Below, piece after piece: positions 1 to 8,179 of a DNA stretch of 64,000 bases. The stretch spans positions 248,001 through 312,000 of the forward strand of contig JBPWQW010000001.1 of assembly GCA_051814705.1 (NCBI GenBank), written 5' to 3'. This DNA comes from Geojedonia sp051814705 (lineage in GTDB: Bacteria; Bacteroidota; Bacteroidia; Flavobacteriales; Flavobacteriaceae). The translations under genes were made by a program, and so were the position numbers. The notes under the pieces were generated by a model. The model searched no databases, had not been told where the DNA came from, and saw nothing but the letters and a program-made list of their open reading frames with translations. Every line of letters begins with the position of its first letter. The stretch's first letter is position 1.

Positions 1-731
1 CGATCGGCCAAAAAGGACATTTCTAGAGTAAAGGCATAGCGTTTTGGTTCTTTGTAAAATTTAGGCAAAAACGGGTTGTCGGCAAAGCGTTCCAAGATTA
101 GTTTGGCATTAAAATCTTGAGCTAGTTTTTTTGCCAAACTGGTTTTACCCGCACCTATATTGCCTTCAATAGCAATATAGTTAAAGTCAGAAAAATGAAA
201 TTGCTTACTTGGATTTTTTAACCAAATCTTAATCTGTTCTATCACGCTGTGATCGTCACAGTCTTCTAATAATTCGTCAATGGTTGCATTGAATATAGGG
301 TGCATGAGTTTTGAAGCAATATCATGCAAAGGCTGTAATACAAACTTGCGTTTGTGCAGTTCGGGATGTGGAATTTTAAGGGTTTTGGAATTGATAATCT
401 CCTCATCAAAAAACAGTATATCCAAATCTATAATACGTGCTTTATAGCCCTTGCTTTTTGTTCTGACCCGCCCAAGATCGGTCTCAATGGCCAACAAGGC
501 CTGCATCAAGGGTTGAGCTTCTAACTCGGTTTCTAAAAAAATACAGATGTTTAAAAAATCATCCCCTGGATCTTTGGGATCGAATCCTAAAGCTGGGGTA
601 TTATAAACCTTGGAAATGCTATTAATCATTCCAATCCTTTTAAAAATAAGGTCAACGGCATCTTGAAGATGTTTTAATCGGTCACCTTTATTACTTCCAA
701 GGGAGAGATATACTTTGTGGTTCTGTTGCAT
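1..731 (-). CDS. folK: HPPK (folK) fused to deoxynucleoside kinase, 3' end cut by window
   Basis: Translated from the reverse strand, starting at the ATG at 731-729 and open to the window edge (about 243 residues visible). The N-terminal part (about 1-160) is 6-hydroxymethyl-7,8-dihydropterin pyrophosphokinase of folate synthesis: GSNKGDR at 12-18, the signature RIIDLDILF at 99-107 and IPHP at 120-123. From about residue 183 a second domain begins with the P-loop GNIGAGKTS (190-198), as in deoxyadenosine/deoxyguanosine kinases, which phosphorylate salvaged deoxynucleosides; its C-terminal part lies outside the window. This HPPK-dNK fusion is a known arrangement in Flavobacteriia. It is transcribed divergently from the transporter at 904. 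The 172 bp between them show no convincing promoter for either gene. Confidence 0.9.
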   Translation of the reverse strand, partial: MQQNHKVYLSLGSNKGDRLKHLQDAVDLIFKRIGMINSISKVYNTPALGFDPKDPGDDFLNICIFLETELEAQPLMQALLAIETDLGRVRTKSKGYKARIIDLDILFFDEEIINSKTLKIPHPELHKRKFVLQPLHDIASKLMHPIFNATIDELLEDCDDHSVIEQIKIWLKNPSKQFHFSDFNYIAIEGNIGAGKTSLAKKLAQDFNAKLILERFADNPFLPKFYKEPKRYAFTLEMSFLAD

Positions 732-903
732 AAGCGGAAACAAAATAATGAAAAGAAAATTTAATCCTTTATATTTACCCAACCTATTTATTCACAATTT
801 TGATCCCGATAACTTTAAGCCATATTCAGTACAAGTGTCCTAAAACTCATTTTTTTTATAAATAGGATTAATTTATTTTTAAACCCCCTTCAAAATCAAT
901 GGA

Positions 904-1611
904 ATGACTGTTAAAGACAAACTTGTAGCCCAACGCATTTACCTGCTTTTAGCAGCTTTATTTATCACCTCGCTGGTTGTGTCTAATTTAATTTTTCAGA
1001 AGTTTTTTTATTGGTACCCTTTTCATTTAGATTTTTTTGGAGTCAAACTTTTTGAGCTTTCAGTGGGCATCTTACCCTATCCCATTACCTTTTTAATTAC
1101 CGACATCATTAGCGAAATTTATGGCAAAAAGAGAGCAAACCAAGTTGTGTTTACTGGTATTTTCGCTTCTTTGTTTTCGCTTTTAATTGTTATCATTTCC
1201 GATGCTGCTCCCGCTACACCTTGGTCGCCAGTTACCGATACTATGTTTACTACCGTTTTTGGTAGCACCGCCATTGCAGTAACTGCCAGCATGTTAGCTT
1301 ACTTGTTTGCGCAATTTATCGATATTCAAATCTATCATTTTTGGAAAGGCCTAACCAAAGGCAAACATTTGTGGCTGCGCAACAATGGCTCTACATTTTC
1401 ATCGCAGTTTATTGATACTATGACTATATTGGTTTTGTTGTGCACTTTTGAAATTATTGCTTGGGATAAGTTTTGGGGATTGCTCGTTAGTGGCATTCTG
1501 TTTAAGTGGCTTATTGCGCTTTGCGATACGCCATTTATGTATCTATTGGTTTATCTTTTCAGGAAACGCTTCCGTCTTAAACCTAACGAAGAGATTGAAC
1601 TTTTATATTAA
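904..1611 (+). CDS. yhhQ: Queuosine precursor transporter (YhhQ/VUT family)
   Basis: The 235-residue protein is a six-helix membrane protein of the COG1738 family, which imports queuosine precursors (preQ0/preQ1 in E. coli YhhQ). Visible marks are the ILPYPITFLITDIISEIYG block (about 57-75), typical of the family, and FSSQFIDT in the second half, where the family has a conserved SQxxD motif. Length is normal. It stands alone; no preQ0 synthesis genes are nearby, but epoxyqueuosine reductase queG lies at 52559-53479 in the same window, so the cell makes queuosine in tRNA. The substrate (preQ0, preQ1 or queuine) cannot be read from sequence. Confidence 0.87.
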   Translation: MTVKDKLVAQRIYLLLAALFITSLVVSNLIFQKFFYWYPFHLDFFGVKLFELSVGILPYPITFLITDIISEIYGKKRANQVVFTGIFASLFSLLIVIISDAAPATPWSPVTDTMFTTVFGSTAIAVTASMLAYLFAQFIDIQIYHFWKGLTKGKHLWLRNNGSTFSSQFIDTMTILVLLCTFEIIAWDKFWGLLVSGILFKWLIALCDTPFMYLLVYLFRKRFRLKPNEEIELLY

Positions 1612-1683
1612 GTAACTTTAATACGTTAGCGACTTTTAGCTTATCTTACACGTATATATCTGTACAAACTAAACCGCCAGTCT

Positions 1684-4314
1684 ATGAAAAAAGCATTAAA
1701 AATTATTGGATTGACAATACTTATTGTTTTTGTTTTGTTGTTGGTCGTCCCATTTGCCTTTCAATCACAAATCAAGGATATGGTTAAACGTTACATCAAC
1801 GAAAACCTCAATGCTAAGGTAGAATTTAGTGATGTTAATTTAAGTTTATTAAGGAGTTTTCCGAAAGCCCATGTCAATGTTGACAATCTAGTTATTACAA
1901 ATTTTAAACCTTTTGAAGGTGAAACTTTGGCAACGGCCAAATCCATTTCGTTCACCATGTCTGTAAAAGAATTATTCAAAAAAGCAGGTGTTGAACCCAT
2001 TATTATTAATTCTATACGTATTAATGAAACCTTGCTGACTTTAAAAACGGATAGTTTTGGCCAAGTTAATTACGATATTTTAAAAGAAGAAGAAAAGAAT
2101 CCAACCCAAAAAGACTATAACTTTTCTTTTGATATTGAAGATTATCATATCGATAACAGTGCCATCACTTATATAGATGAAAAAAGCAATACAATACTTT
2201 ACATTTCCGAACTTAATCATAACGGTCGGGGAATTTTTTCGGAAGAAAAATCAGAATTAGAAACAACAAGTGAAGCCAACGTGAGCATCAGCATAGACAG
2301 TACTGCTTATTTAAACAACAATCCCGTAAAACTTAATGCTGTAATTGGTCTCGATTTAAAAAATAATAAATATACGTTTAAGGAAAATAAAGGCTATATC
2401 AATCAACTACCATTGGAGTTTAAGGGTTATGTGCAGTTGTTGGAAAACGGTCAGGACATTGATATTACTTTTGAAAATCCAGAATCGTCGTTCAAGGATT
2501 TTTTGGCTGTAATCCCCGAAACCTATTCCAAAAATATTTCACAGGTTGAAACCACAGGCGATTTTAAAGTAAAAGGCAAACTTAAAGGATTGATTTCTGA
2601 AGAAACCATACCCACAATGGATATCAGTATCACATCAGATAATGCCTCTTTTAAATATCCCGATTTGCCAAAACGTGTTGAAAATATCACCATAAACACT
2701 ACAATTAAAAATACGACGGGCAATATGGATGACACCTATTTGGATATTAAAACACTCAATTTTAAAATCGACAATGACCTATTCAAATCATCAGCAACTT
2801 TAAGAAACCTCACCAAAAACATGTTGGTTAACGCCTATATTGACGGCACTTTAAATCTTGACAATATTTCAAAAGCCTATCCTATACATCTCGATTCACC
2901 TTTGCGCGGTATTTTGAAAGCAAAACTGAATACGTCTTTTGATATGAATGCCATTGAAACCAGTGCTTACCAGCGCATTAAAAATAGTGGTACTGCAAGC
3001 CTTACGGATTTTGTGTATGCATCCAAGGACATGACCAATCCAATACAAATTTCCAAAGCCAACATTACCTTTAACCCAGAAACGGTTTCACTCCATGCAT
3101 TTGAAGCCAAAACGGGACAGAGCGATGTAAGCGCTACAGGAACCATTAGGAATCTCATTGGTTTTTTGTTGAATAAAAATGACCTGCAAGGGAATTTTAA
3201 TATGAGTTCAAACACTTTTGTTTTGAATGATTTTATGACTGGCCAAACCGAAAGCACGACTAGCACTACTGCAAAAGAAGCTTTTAAAATTCCTAAATTT
3301 TTGGATTGCACTTTAAATGCCGATGCTAAAACGGTAGTTTACGACAATTTAAATTTAAAGGATGTTAAGGGCACGCTCACCATCAAAGACCAACAAGCTT
3401 CGATTAAAGGATTAACTTCCAGTTTATTTGATGGTGTTTTGGCAGTAACTGGCGATGTCTCTACAAAATCGGATATTCCTGCTTTCCATCTAAATTTGGG
3501 CGCTGAAGGTTTTGACATTGTGAAATCATTTGACAATCTCGATTTGTTAAAAGCATTAGCCCCAATTGCCAAAATGCTTCAGGGAAAACTGAACACGACC
3601 ATCAGCCTATCTGGAACTTTAAACCAAGCATTAGCCCCAAATATAAATTCGATAAATGGAACTGCGTTTGCTGAGCTTTTAGGGTCTACACTAAATTCTG
3701 AACAAAACAGCCTATTAAACAGTTTAAGCCAATCCTTAAATTTTATCGATTTTAAAAAACTAGATTTAAAAGACCTTAAAGCCCATTTGGAGTTTGCCGA
3801 TGGGAGGGTTAATGTAAAACCTTTTAATCTTGCTTATAAAGATATTGGCATGGTCATTTCAGGATCACACGGGTTTGATAAAACCCTGGCATTTCATGCT
3901 GTATTTAATGTCCCTGCAACCTATTTGGGTGGCGATGTAAACCGTTTGATTGGGAAAATAAACGATAATGAGGTAAATAAAATTTCCATACCCATTACAG
4001 CCAAAATTACTGGAACGTATACCAGCCCAAAAGTATCAACCGATTTGGCCAGTGGGGTTTCCAATCTCACTAAACAATTAGTTGAGATTGAAAAGCAAAA
4101 ACTGCTCAATCAAGGAAAGGTCAAAATTAAAGATCTTATTGGAGGCCTTACAGGTATAAAAAATCCGACAGTTTCAGACTCCACTTCTGTTCAAACCAAT
4201 CCTATTAAAAATGACACGATCAGCACAATACCAAAAAAAGCCGTTGAGGAAGGTGTTAAAAACATTCTAGGAGGTTTATTAAAAAACAGAAAGAAAAAAG
4301 ACAGTATTAACTAA
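1684..4314 (+). CDS. AsmA family inner-membrane-anchored protein
   Basis: A protein of 876 residues with one N-terminal membrane helix (about 5-27) followed by a long beta-rich periplasmic region and a C-terminal AsmA-like domain (roughly 560-790). AsmA/TamB/YhdP-type proteins are thought to form hydrophobic grooves that help move phospholipids between the membranes. The typical N-terminal pattern is present: helix, then a motif like NVxLSLLRSFPKAHV near residue 51-66 and VDNLVITN just after. The last 60 residues are polar and lysine-rich. Members of this type are common in Flavobacteriaceae and mostly uncharacterised, so the lipid-transport role is inference from the superfamily. It has no close operon partner; 122 bp separate it from the sigma factor gene. 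Confidence 0.8.
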   Translation: MKKALKIIGLTILIVFVLLLVVPFAFQSQIKDMVKRYINENLNAKVEFSDVNLSLLRSFPKAHVNVDNLVITNFKPFEGETLATAKSISFTMSVKELFKKAGVEPIIINSIRINETLLTLKTDSFGQVNYDILKEEEKNPTQKDYNFSFDIEDYHIDNSAITYIDEKSNTILYISELNHNGRGIFSEEKSELETTSEANVSISIDSTAYLNNNPVKLNAVIGLDLKNNKYTFKENKGYINQLPLEFKGYVQLLENGQDIDITFENPESSFKDFLAVIPETYSKNISQVETTGDFKVKGKLKGLISEETIPTMDISITSDNASFKYPDLPKRVENITINTTIKNTTGNMDDTYLDIKTLNFKIDNDLFKSSATLRNLTKNMLVNAYIDGTLNLDNISKAYPIHLDSPLRGILKAKLNTSFDMNAIETSAYQRIKNSGTASLTDFVYASKDMTNPIQISKANITFNPETVSLHAFEAKTGQSDVSATGTIRNLIGFLLNKNDLQGNFNMSSNTFVLNDFMTGQTESTTSTTAKEAFKIPKFLDCTLNADAKTVVYDNLNLKDVKGTLTIKDQQASIKGLTSSLFDGVLAVTGDVSTKSDIPAFHLNLGAEGFDIVKSFDNLDLLKALAPIAKMLQGKLNTTISLSGTLNQALAPNINSINGTAFAELLGSTLNSEQNSLLNSLSQSLNFIDFKKLDLKDLKAHLEFADGRVNVKPFNLAYKDIGMVISGSHGFDKTLAFHAVFNVPATYLGGDVNRLIGKINDNEVNKISIPITAKITGTYTSPKVSTDLASGVSNLTKQLVEIEKQKLLNQGKVKIKDLIGGLTGIKNPTVSDSTSVQTNPIKNDTISTIPKKAVEEGVKNILGGLLKNRKKKDSIN

Positions 4315-4380
4315 AACCTCATGTTTTTTGGGTAATTTCCAACTTTCTTTGTTCTTTTTTTTAAAGAACTGATCATTTCC

Positions 4381-4409
4381 TTGCTTTTGTCAATTAAAAG
4401 GTTATGTTG
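4381..4409 (+). promoter_or_regulatory. Candidate promoter for the sigma/bS21 pair
   Basis: TTG at 4381-4383, a 19-base spacer, then TATGTTG at 4403-4409. This is one base short of the Bacteroidota -7 consensus TAnnTTTG. The start codon follows 27 bases later. The match is imperfect, so this is a candidate only. Confidence 0.4.
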
Positions 4410-4436
4410 TCTCTTGAACAATAAACTTAATAATAT

Positions 4437-5297
4437 ATGAGGCAATTAAAAATTACGAAGCAAGTTACCAACAGAGAGTCTAAGTCGTTGGATAAGTACT
4501 TACAGGATATCAGTAAACTTCCTTTAATTACGGCCGAAGAAGAGGTTGAATTAGCACAACGCATTCGGGAAGGTGATCAAGTAGCTTTAGACAAATTAAC
4601 CACAGCTAACTTGCGATTTGTAGTTTCAGTTGCTAAACAATACCAAAACCAAGGTTTAACCTTACCCGATCTTATTAATGAAGGCAATGCAGGATTGGTA
4701 AAAGCGGCTAAACGTTTTGATGAAACTCGAGGTTTTAAATTTATTTCTTATGCCGTTTGGTGGATTAGGCAAGGCATCCTTCAGGCCATGGCCGAACATT
4801 CCAGAGTTGTAAGACTACCTCTTAACAAAATTGGTTCTATAAATAAAATCAATAAGGCCTATTCGTTTTTGGAACAATCTCATCAAAGGCCTCCAAGTGC
4901 AGAAGAAATTGCTGACGAATTAGACATGACCCTTTTAGAAGTAAAACAGTCCATGAAAAATTCAGGGCGACATGTATCTATGGATGCACCTTTGAAAGAA
5001 GGAGAGACTTCCAATTTATACGATCTAAAATCTGGTGAATCTCCAAATCCAGATACTAACTTGATGTCGGAATCTTTAAGAATAGAAATCAACAGAGCTT
5101 TAGATACGTTGTCCCACAGAGAAAGCCATGTTTTAAAACTTTTTTACGGTTTAGATAACGAAAAGGCCATGAGTCTCATAGAAATAAGTGAAACCTTTGA
5201 TTTAACACGAGAACGCGTTAGACAAATACGTGAAAAAGGAATTCGCCGTCTGCGCCATAACTCAAAAAGTAAAATATTAAAAACATATTTAGGATAG
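4437..5297 (+). CDS. RNA polymerase sigma-70 factor, RpoD/SigA type, probably a divergent paralogue
   Basis: The 286-residue protein has the full short sigma-A layout of Bacteroidota: region 1.2 (about 15-45), region 2 (52-122) with the -10 recognition helix around SYAVWWIRQGILQAM (104-118), region 3 (125-205) and region 4 with the HTH SLIEISETFDLTRERVRQIR (246-265). Length matches the family's housekeeping sigma (about 287). It differs at places that, as I recall, are nearly invariant in flavobacterial RpoD: NAGLVKAAKRF instead of NLGLIKAAQRF, Gly113 in place of Ser, AEHSRVV in place of AEQSRIV, one residue fewer before KSGESPNPD, and LDNEKAMSLIEISETF in region 4. It is followed 36 bp later by an equally divergent bS21 gene. 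Identity as a sigma factor is certain; whether it is the main sigma or a second one needs the rest of the genome. Confidence 0.9.
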   Translation: MRQLKITKQVTNRESKSLDKYLQDISKLPLITAEEEVELAQRIREGDQVALDKLTTANLRFVVSVAKQYQNQGLTLPDLINEGNAGLVKAAKRFDETRGFKFISYAVWWIRQGILQAMAEHSRVVRLPLNKIGSINKINKAYSFLEQSHQRPPSAEEIADELDMTLLEVKQSMKNSGRHVSMDAPLKEGETSNLYDLKSGESPNPDTNLMSESLRIEINRALDTLSHRESHVLKLFYGLDNEKAMSLIEISETFDLTRERVRQIREKGIRRLRHNSKSKILKTYLG

Positions 5298-5333
5298 TCC
5301 TATTTATAAACCATCAAACACAAAAATTGATAC

Positions 5334-5528
5334 ATGATAAAGATTGAAATTAAAGAAGGTGAAAACATTGAACGAGCTCTTAAACGTTACAAACGAAAAC
5401 ATCGTAACATTAAGGTCATGCAAAATATTAGAGAGAACCAGTTTTTCACCAAAAAATCCGTAAAACGAAGACGAGAAATACAAAAAGCCTCATATATACA
5501 AGATTTAAGAAATCAGGAAGAATTTTAA
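5334..5528 (+). CDS. rpsU: Ribosomal protein bS21, divergent copy
   Basis: A basic 64-residue protein with the bS21 core GENIERALKRYKRKH (9-23) and the IQKASYIQ motif near the C-terminus. bS21 sits by the 3' end of 16S rRNA; in Flavobacterium it helps hide the anti-Shine-Dalgarno. The middle (NIKVMQNIRENQFFTKKSVKRRREIQ) departs from the usual flavobacterial form, which I recall as having RQLR..AF.KPSV.NRAQIQ. It lies 36 bp after the sigma factor gene and before a strong terminator, so the two probably form one transcript. The leader shows no AGGAGG-like site, unlike autoregulated rpsU genes described in Flavobacterium. Likely a specialised or second bS21; Flavobacterium species are known to carry several bS21 genes. 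Confidence 0.88.
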   Translation: MIKIEIKEGENIERALKRYKRKHRNIKVMQNIRENQFFTKKSVKRRREIQKASYIQDLRNQEEF

Positions 5529-5553
5529 TTAATTTTTTTTGATATGATCTATG

Positions 5554-5579
5554 AAAACACGCTTTAACAAGCGTGTTTT
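5554..5579. terminator. Bidirectional rho-independent terminator
   Basis: An 11-bp perfect stem (5554-5564 with 5569-5579), loop TAAC, flanked by T runs that serve both strands. It lies between the convergent bS21 and DUF2797 genes and abuts the DUF2797 stop codon. Confidence 0.85.
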
Positions 5580-5580
5580 T

Positions 5581-6375
5581 TTATGCAATCTCAATAGCAA
5601 TTACCAATCCTTCGTTAGACCTAATATTGAAAACGGTATCATCTTCAAATATTAAATATTGCCCTTTAATTCCTTTCAAAACACCAGTATAGGTAAGGTC
5701 TTTTTCCAAATTTAAACTTTTGGGCTTTATGGGATAATGAAGAACGGGGAACTCTAAATTGGTTTCTGTATTGGTTTCGATAAAATAATCTTTGGCTTCA
5801 TCAGGAATAAATGGTTTTAATCGCTCTCGCCAATCCACCAAATTCTCATCCACAATTTCATTTTTTAGCATGGTACGCCAATTGGTTTTATCGCTTACAT
5901 GATCTTTTAACGCCACTTCGGTAATTCCAGCCAAATACCGATTAGGGACTTCAACAATTTCAATGGCTTCATGGGCGCCTTGGTCAATCCAACGTGTTGG
6001 CACTTGACTTTTACGGGTAACCCCCACTTTTACATTACTGGAATTGGCCAGATATACAATATGGGGCTGGATTTGTACTTTTTTTTCATATTCCAAATCG
6101 CGATCAGCAATCCCTAAATGTGCCGTGCTCAGTTCAGGGCGCATAATCCAATCGGCGGCTTGTGGGATTTCAAAAAAACAACTTCTACAAAACCCTTGTC
6201 GGTAAATGGGGTTGTCCAAACCACAATTTAAACACTGGTGTTTTACAAATTTAAGTGTAATGGATTTATCCAATACTTGATTCATATTAATGAAGTCATT
6301 TTCAAAAATCAAATAGTATTGTATGGGGTGTGAAAACTCAGTTTCCATTTTTGTTAAAACACCTTGGTAGAACAT
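5581..6375 (-). CDS. DUF2797 family protein with zinc ribbon
   Basis: The 264-residue protein matches the DUF2797 pattern: a four-cysteine zinc-binding site (Cys48, Cys51, Cys63, Cys66), then HIVYLANSSNVKVGVTR and TRWIDQGAHEAIEI, the family's most recognisable blocks. The IVYLA...KVGVTR segment resembles the first strands of GIY-YIG nuclease folds, but I see no proof of catalytic residues, so any nuclease role is a guess. It is a cytosolic single gene, convergent with bS21 and divergent from the GH3 gene (42 bp apart). Function unknown. Confidence 0.8.
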   Translation of the reverse strand: MFYQGVLTKMETEFSHPIQYYLIFENDFINMNQVLDKSITLKFVKHQCLNCGLDNPIYRQGFCRSCFFEIPQAADWIMRPELSTAHLGIADRDLEYEKKVQIQPHIVYLANSSNVKVGVTRKSQVPTRWIDQGAHEAIEIVEVPNRYLAGITEVALKDHVSDKTNWRTMLKNEIVDENLVDWRERLKPFIPDEAKDYFIETNTETNLEFPVLHYPIKPKSLNLEKDLTYTGVLKGIKGQYLIFEDDTVFNIRSNEGLVIAIEIA

Positions 6376-6417
6376 GAAAAAAAGTATTATTTTTAAAGTT
6401 CTAAAGATAGCATAAAT

Positions 6418-7932
6418 ATGCCAATACCACTAGTCAATTCTATTGCGTCATGGTTTTTGAAAAAGCGGTTCCATCAAATTGAATTGTTTTTAAAATACCC
6501 TAATGAGGTACAAAATGAATTGCTCAATCAACTTATTGATACTGCAAAAGATACCGAAATTGGCAAACAGTATGATTTTAGTTCCATTAAAAATTATCAG
6601 ACATTTTCCGAGCGTGTTCCTATTTCCACTTATGAAGATTATCAAGACGTTATTGAACGTTCTCGTAGAGGTGAGCACAACATTTTCTGGCCCGATCCAA
6701 TCAAATGGTTTGCAAAATCCAGTGGCACCACCAATGCTAAAAGCAAATTCATTCCAGTAAGTACAGAATCGTTAGAAGATTGCCATTATGCTGCAAGTAA
6801 AGATTTGCTCTGTATGTACCTTAACAATAATGAAGACTCACAATTATTTAATGGTAAGAGCTTACGCCTTGGCGGAAGCAAAGAATTGTACATGGAAAAC
6901 GGAACTGTTTTTGGGGATTTATCTGCCATCTTAATTGACAATATGCCATTTTGGGCCGAATTTAGCAGTACGCCAAGTAATAGGGTATCGCTGATGAGTG
7001 ATTGGGAACATAAAATGCAGGCGATTGTTGACGAAACCATTAACGAAAATGTGACAAGTCTTGCAGGCGTACCTTCATGGATGCTGGTGCTTCTTAACAA
7101 TGTTTTGGAAACCACCGGAAAAACTAACTTATTTGATATTTGGCCAAATCTTGAAGTCTATTTTCATGGCGGTGTGAGTTTCACCCCGTATTCCGATCAG
7201 TATAAAGCCATTTTGCCTAAAAAATCATTCAAGTATTATGAAATTTATAATGCCTCCGAAGGGTTTTTCGCCATACAGGACCAAAACAATTCCAGTGAGC
7301 TATTGTTAATGTTGGATTACGGTATTTTTTACGAATTCATTCCAATGGATACTTACCGAACCTCAAAACAAAAAATAATCCCATTAAGCGACGTTGAGAT
7401 TGATGTTAACTATGCAGTAATTATTACTACAAATGCGGGCTTATGGCGTTATAAAATTGGAGATACCATTAGATTTACTTCAACTAATCCTTATAGAATA
7501 AAAGTATCTGGACGAACCAAACACCATATTAATGTTTTTGGGGAAGAGCTCATTATTGAGAATGCCGAAACTGCCCTTAAAAAGGTATGCCAAAAAACCC
7601 ATGCCAAAATTGTGGATTATACCGCTGCCCCAATTTTTATGAAAGGCAAAGAGAAAGGCGCCCATGAATGGTTGATCGAATTTAAAAATCCACCTAAAAA
7701 TATGGATGTATTCAATCAATTGTTGGATGAGGCCCTAAAATCTTTAAATTCAGATTATGAAGCTAAACGTTATAACGACATGACACTAATTAAACCTAAA
7801 ATTCATGTGGCACGCAAACATTTGTTTTATGATTGGTTAAAACGTCATAACAAACTTGGAGGGCAACATAAAATCCCAAGGCTTTCCAACAATCGCGAAT
7901 ATATGGATGAATTGCTTCTTCTAAATTACTAA
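6418..7932 (+). CDS. GH3 auxin-responsive promoter family protein (acyl-adenylate-forming ligase)
   Basis: The 504-residue protein has the GH3 fold signatures: KWFAKSSGTTNAKSKFIP (the ATP-binding SSGTT loop, about 98-115), YNASEGFFA (the adenylate-forming YxASEG motif, about 278-286) and GLWRYKIGDTIRFT (about 341-354). In plants GH3 enzymes activate carboxylic acids such as auxin or jasmonate and join them to amino acids. The bacterial substrate is unknown, and no neighbouring gene suggests one. Length is typical of bacterial GH3 proteins (500-510). The gene stands alone between DUF2797 (divergent) and clpX (convergent). Confidence 0.87.
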   Translation: MPIPLVNSIASWFLKKRFHQIELFLKYPNEVQNELLNQLIDTAKDTEIGKQYDFSSIKNYQTFSERVPISTYEDYQDVIERSRRGEHNIFWPDPIKWFAKSSGTTNAKSKFIPVSTESLEDCHYAASKDLLCMYLNNNEDSQLFNGKSLRLGGSKELYMENGTVFGDLSAILIDNMPFWAEFSSTPSNRVSLMSDWEHKMQAIVDETINENVTSLAGVPSWMLVLLNNVLETTGKTNLFDIWPNLEVYFHGGVSFTPYSDQYKAILPKKSFKYYEIYNASEGFFAIQDQNNSSELLLMLDYGIFYEFIPMDTYRTSKQKIIPLSDVEIDVNYAVIITTNAGLWRYKIGDTIRFTSTNPYRIKVSGRTKHHINVFGEELIIENAETALKKVCQKTHAKIVDYTAAPIFMKGKEKGAHEWLIEFKNPPKNMDVFNQLLDEALKSLNSDYEAKRYNDMTLIKPKIHVARKHLFYDWLKRHNKLGGQHKIPRLSNNREYMDELLLLNY

Positions 7933-8118
7933 GCTAGGCCTTTAGCTTTCATTATAACGAATAAATTGACCTCAACATTAATTATAACGAAGATAAGTTA
8001 TGGTTTAACTAAAAGTCAAAAATGGAGTTGCATTATTAAAATAATTGCCGTTATATTTACACTGTACTAATGAAAAATAATTCCCTTATATAAAGACTTT
8101 ATCTGCAGTATTAATTAT

Positions 8119-8167
8119 TAATCCAAATAAAAAACCACTCTTTTGGAGTGGTTTTTTATTTGGATTA
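8119..8167. terminator. Long perfect inverted repeat, bidirectional terminator
   Basis: A 22-bp uninterrupted stem (8119-8140 with 8146-8167) around a 5-base loop. The GC-rich core is ACCACTC/GAGTGGT, with A/T runs on both sides, so it can end transcription from the GH3 gene and from clpX. It lies 13 bp beyond the clpX stop codon. The 187 bp between the GH3 stop and this repeat hold no gene I can see. Confidence 0.85.
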
Positions 8168-8179
8168 GGGTTTAAAATG

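Noticed and set aside
2967..3311. A 114-codon antisense frame inside the AsmA gene
   Set aside because: It mirrors the coding frame, has no recognisable domain and no promoter or start signal.
7951..7990. Two copies of ATTATAACGA 30 bp apart between the GH3 gene and clpX
   Set aside because: Ten AT-rich bases can recur by chance, and there is no gene start nearby to be regulated.
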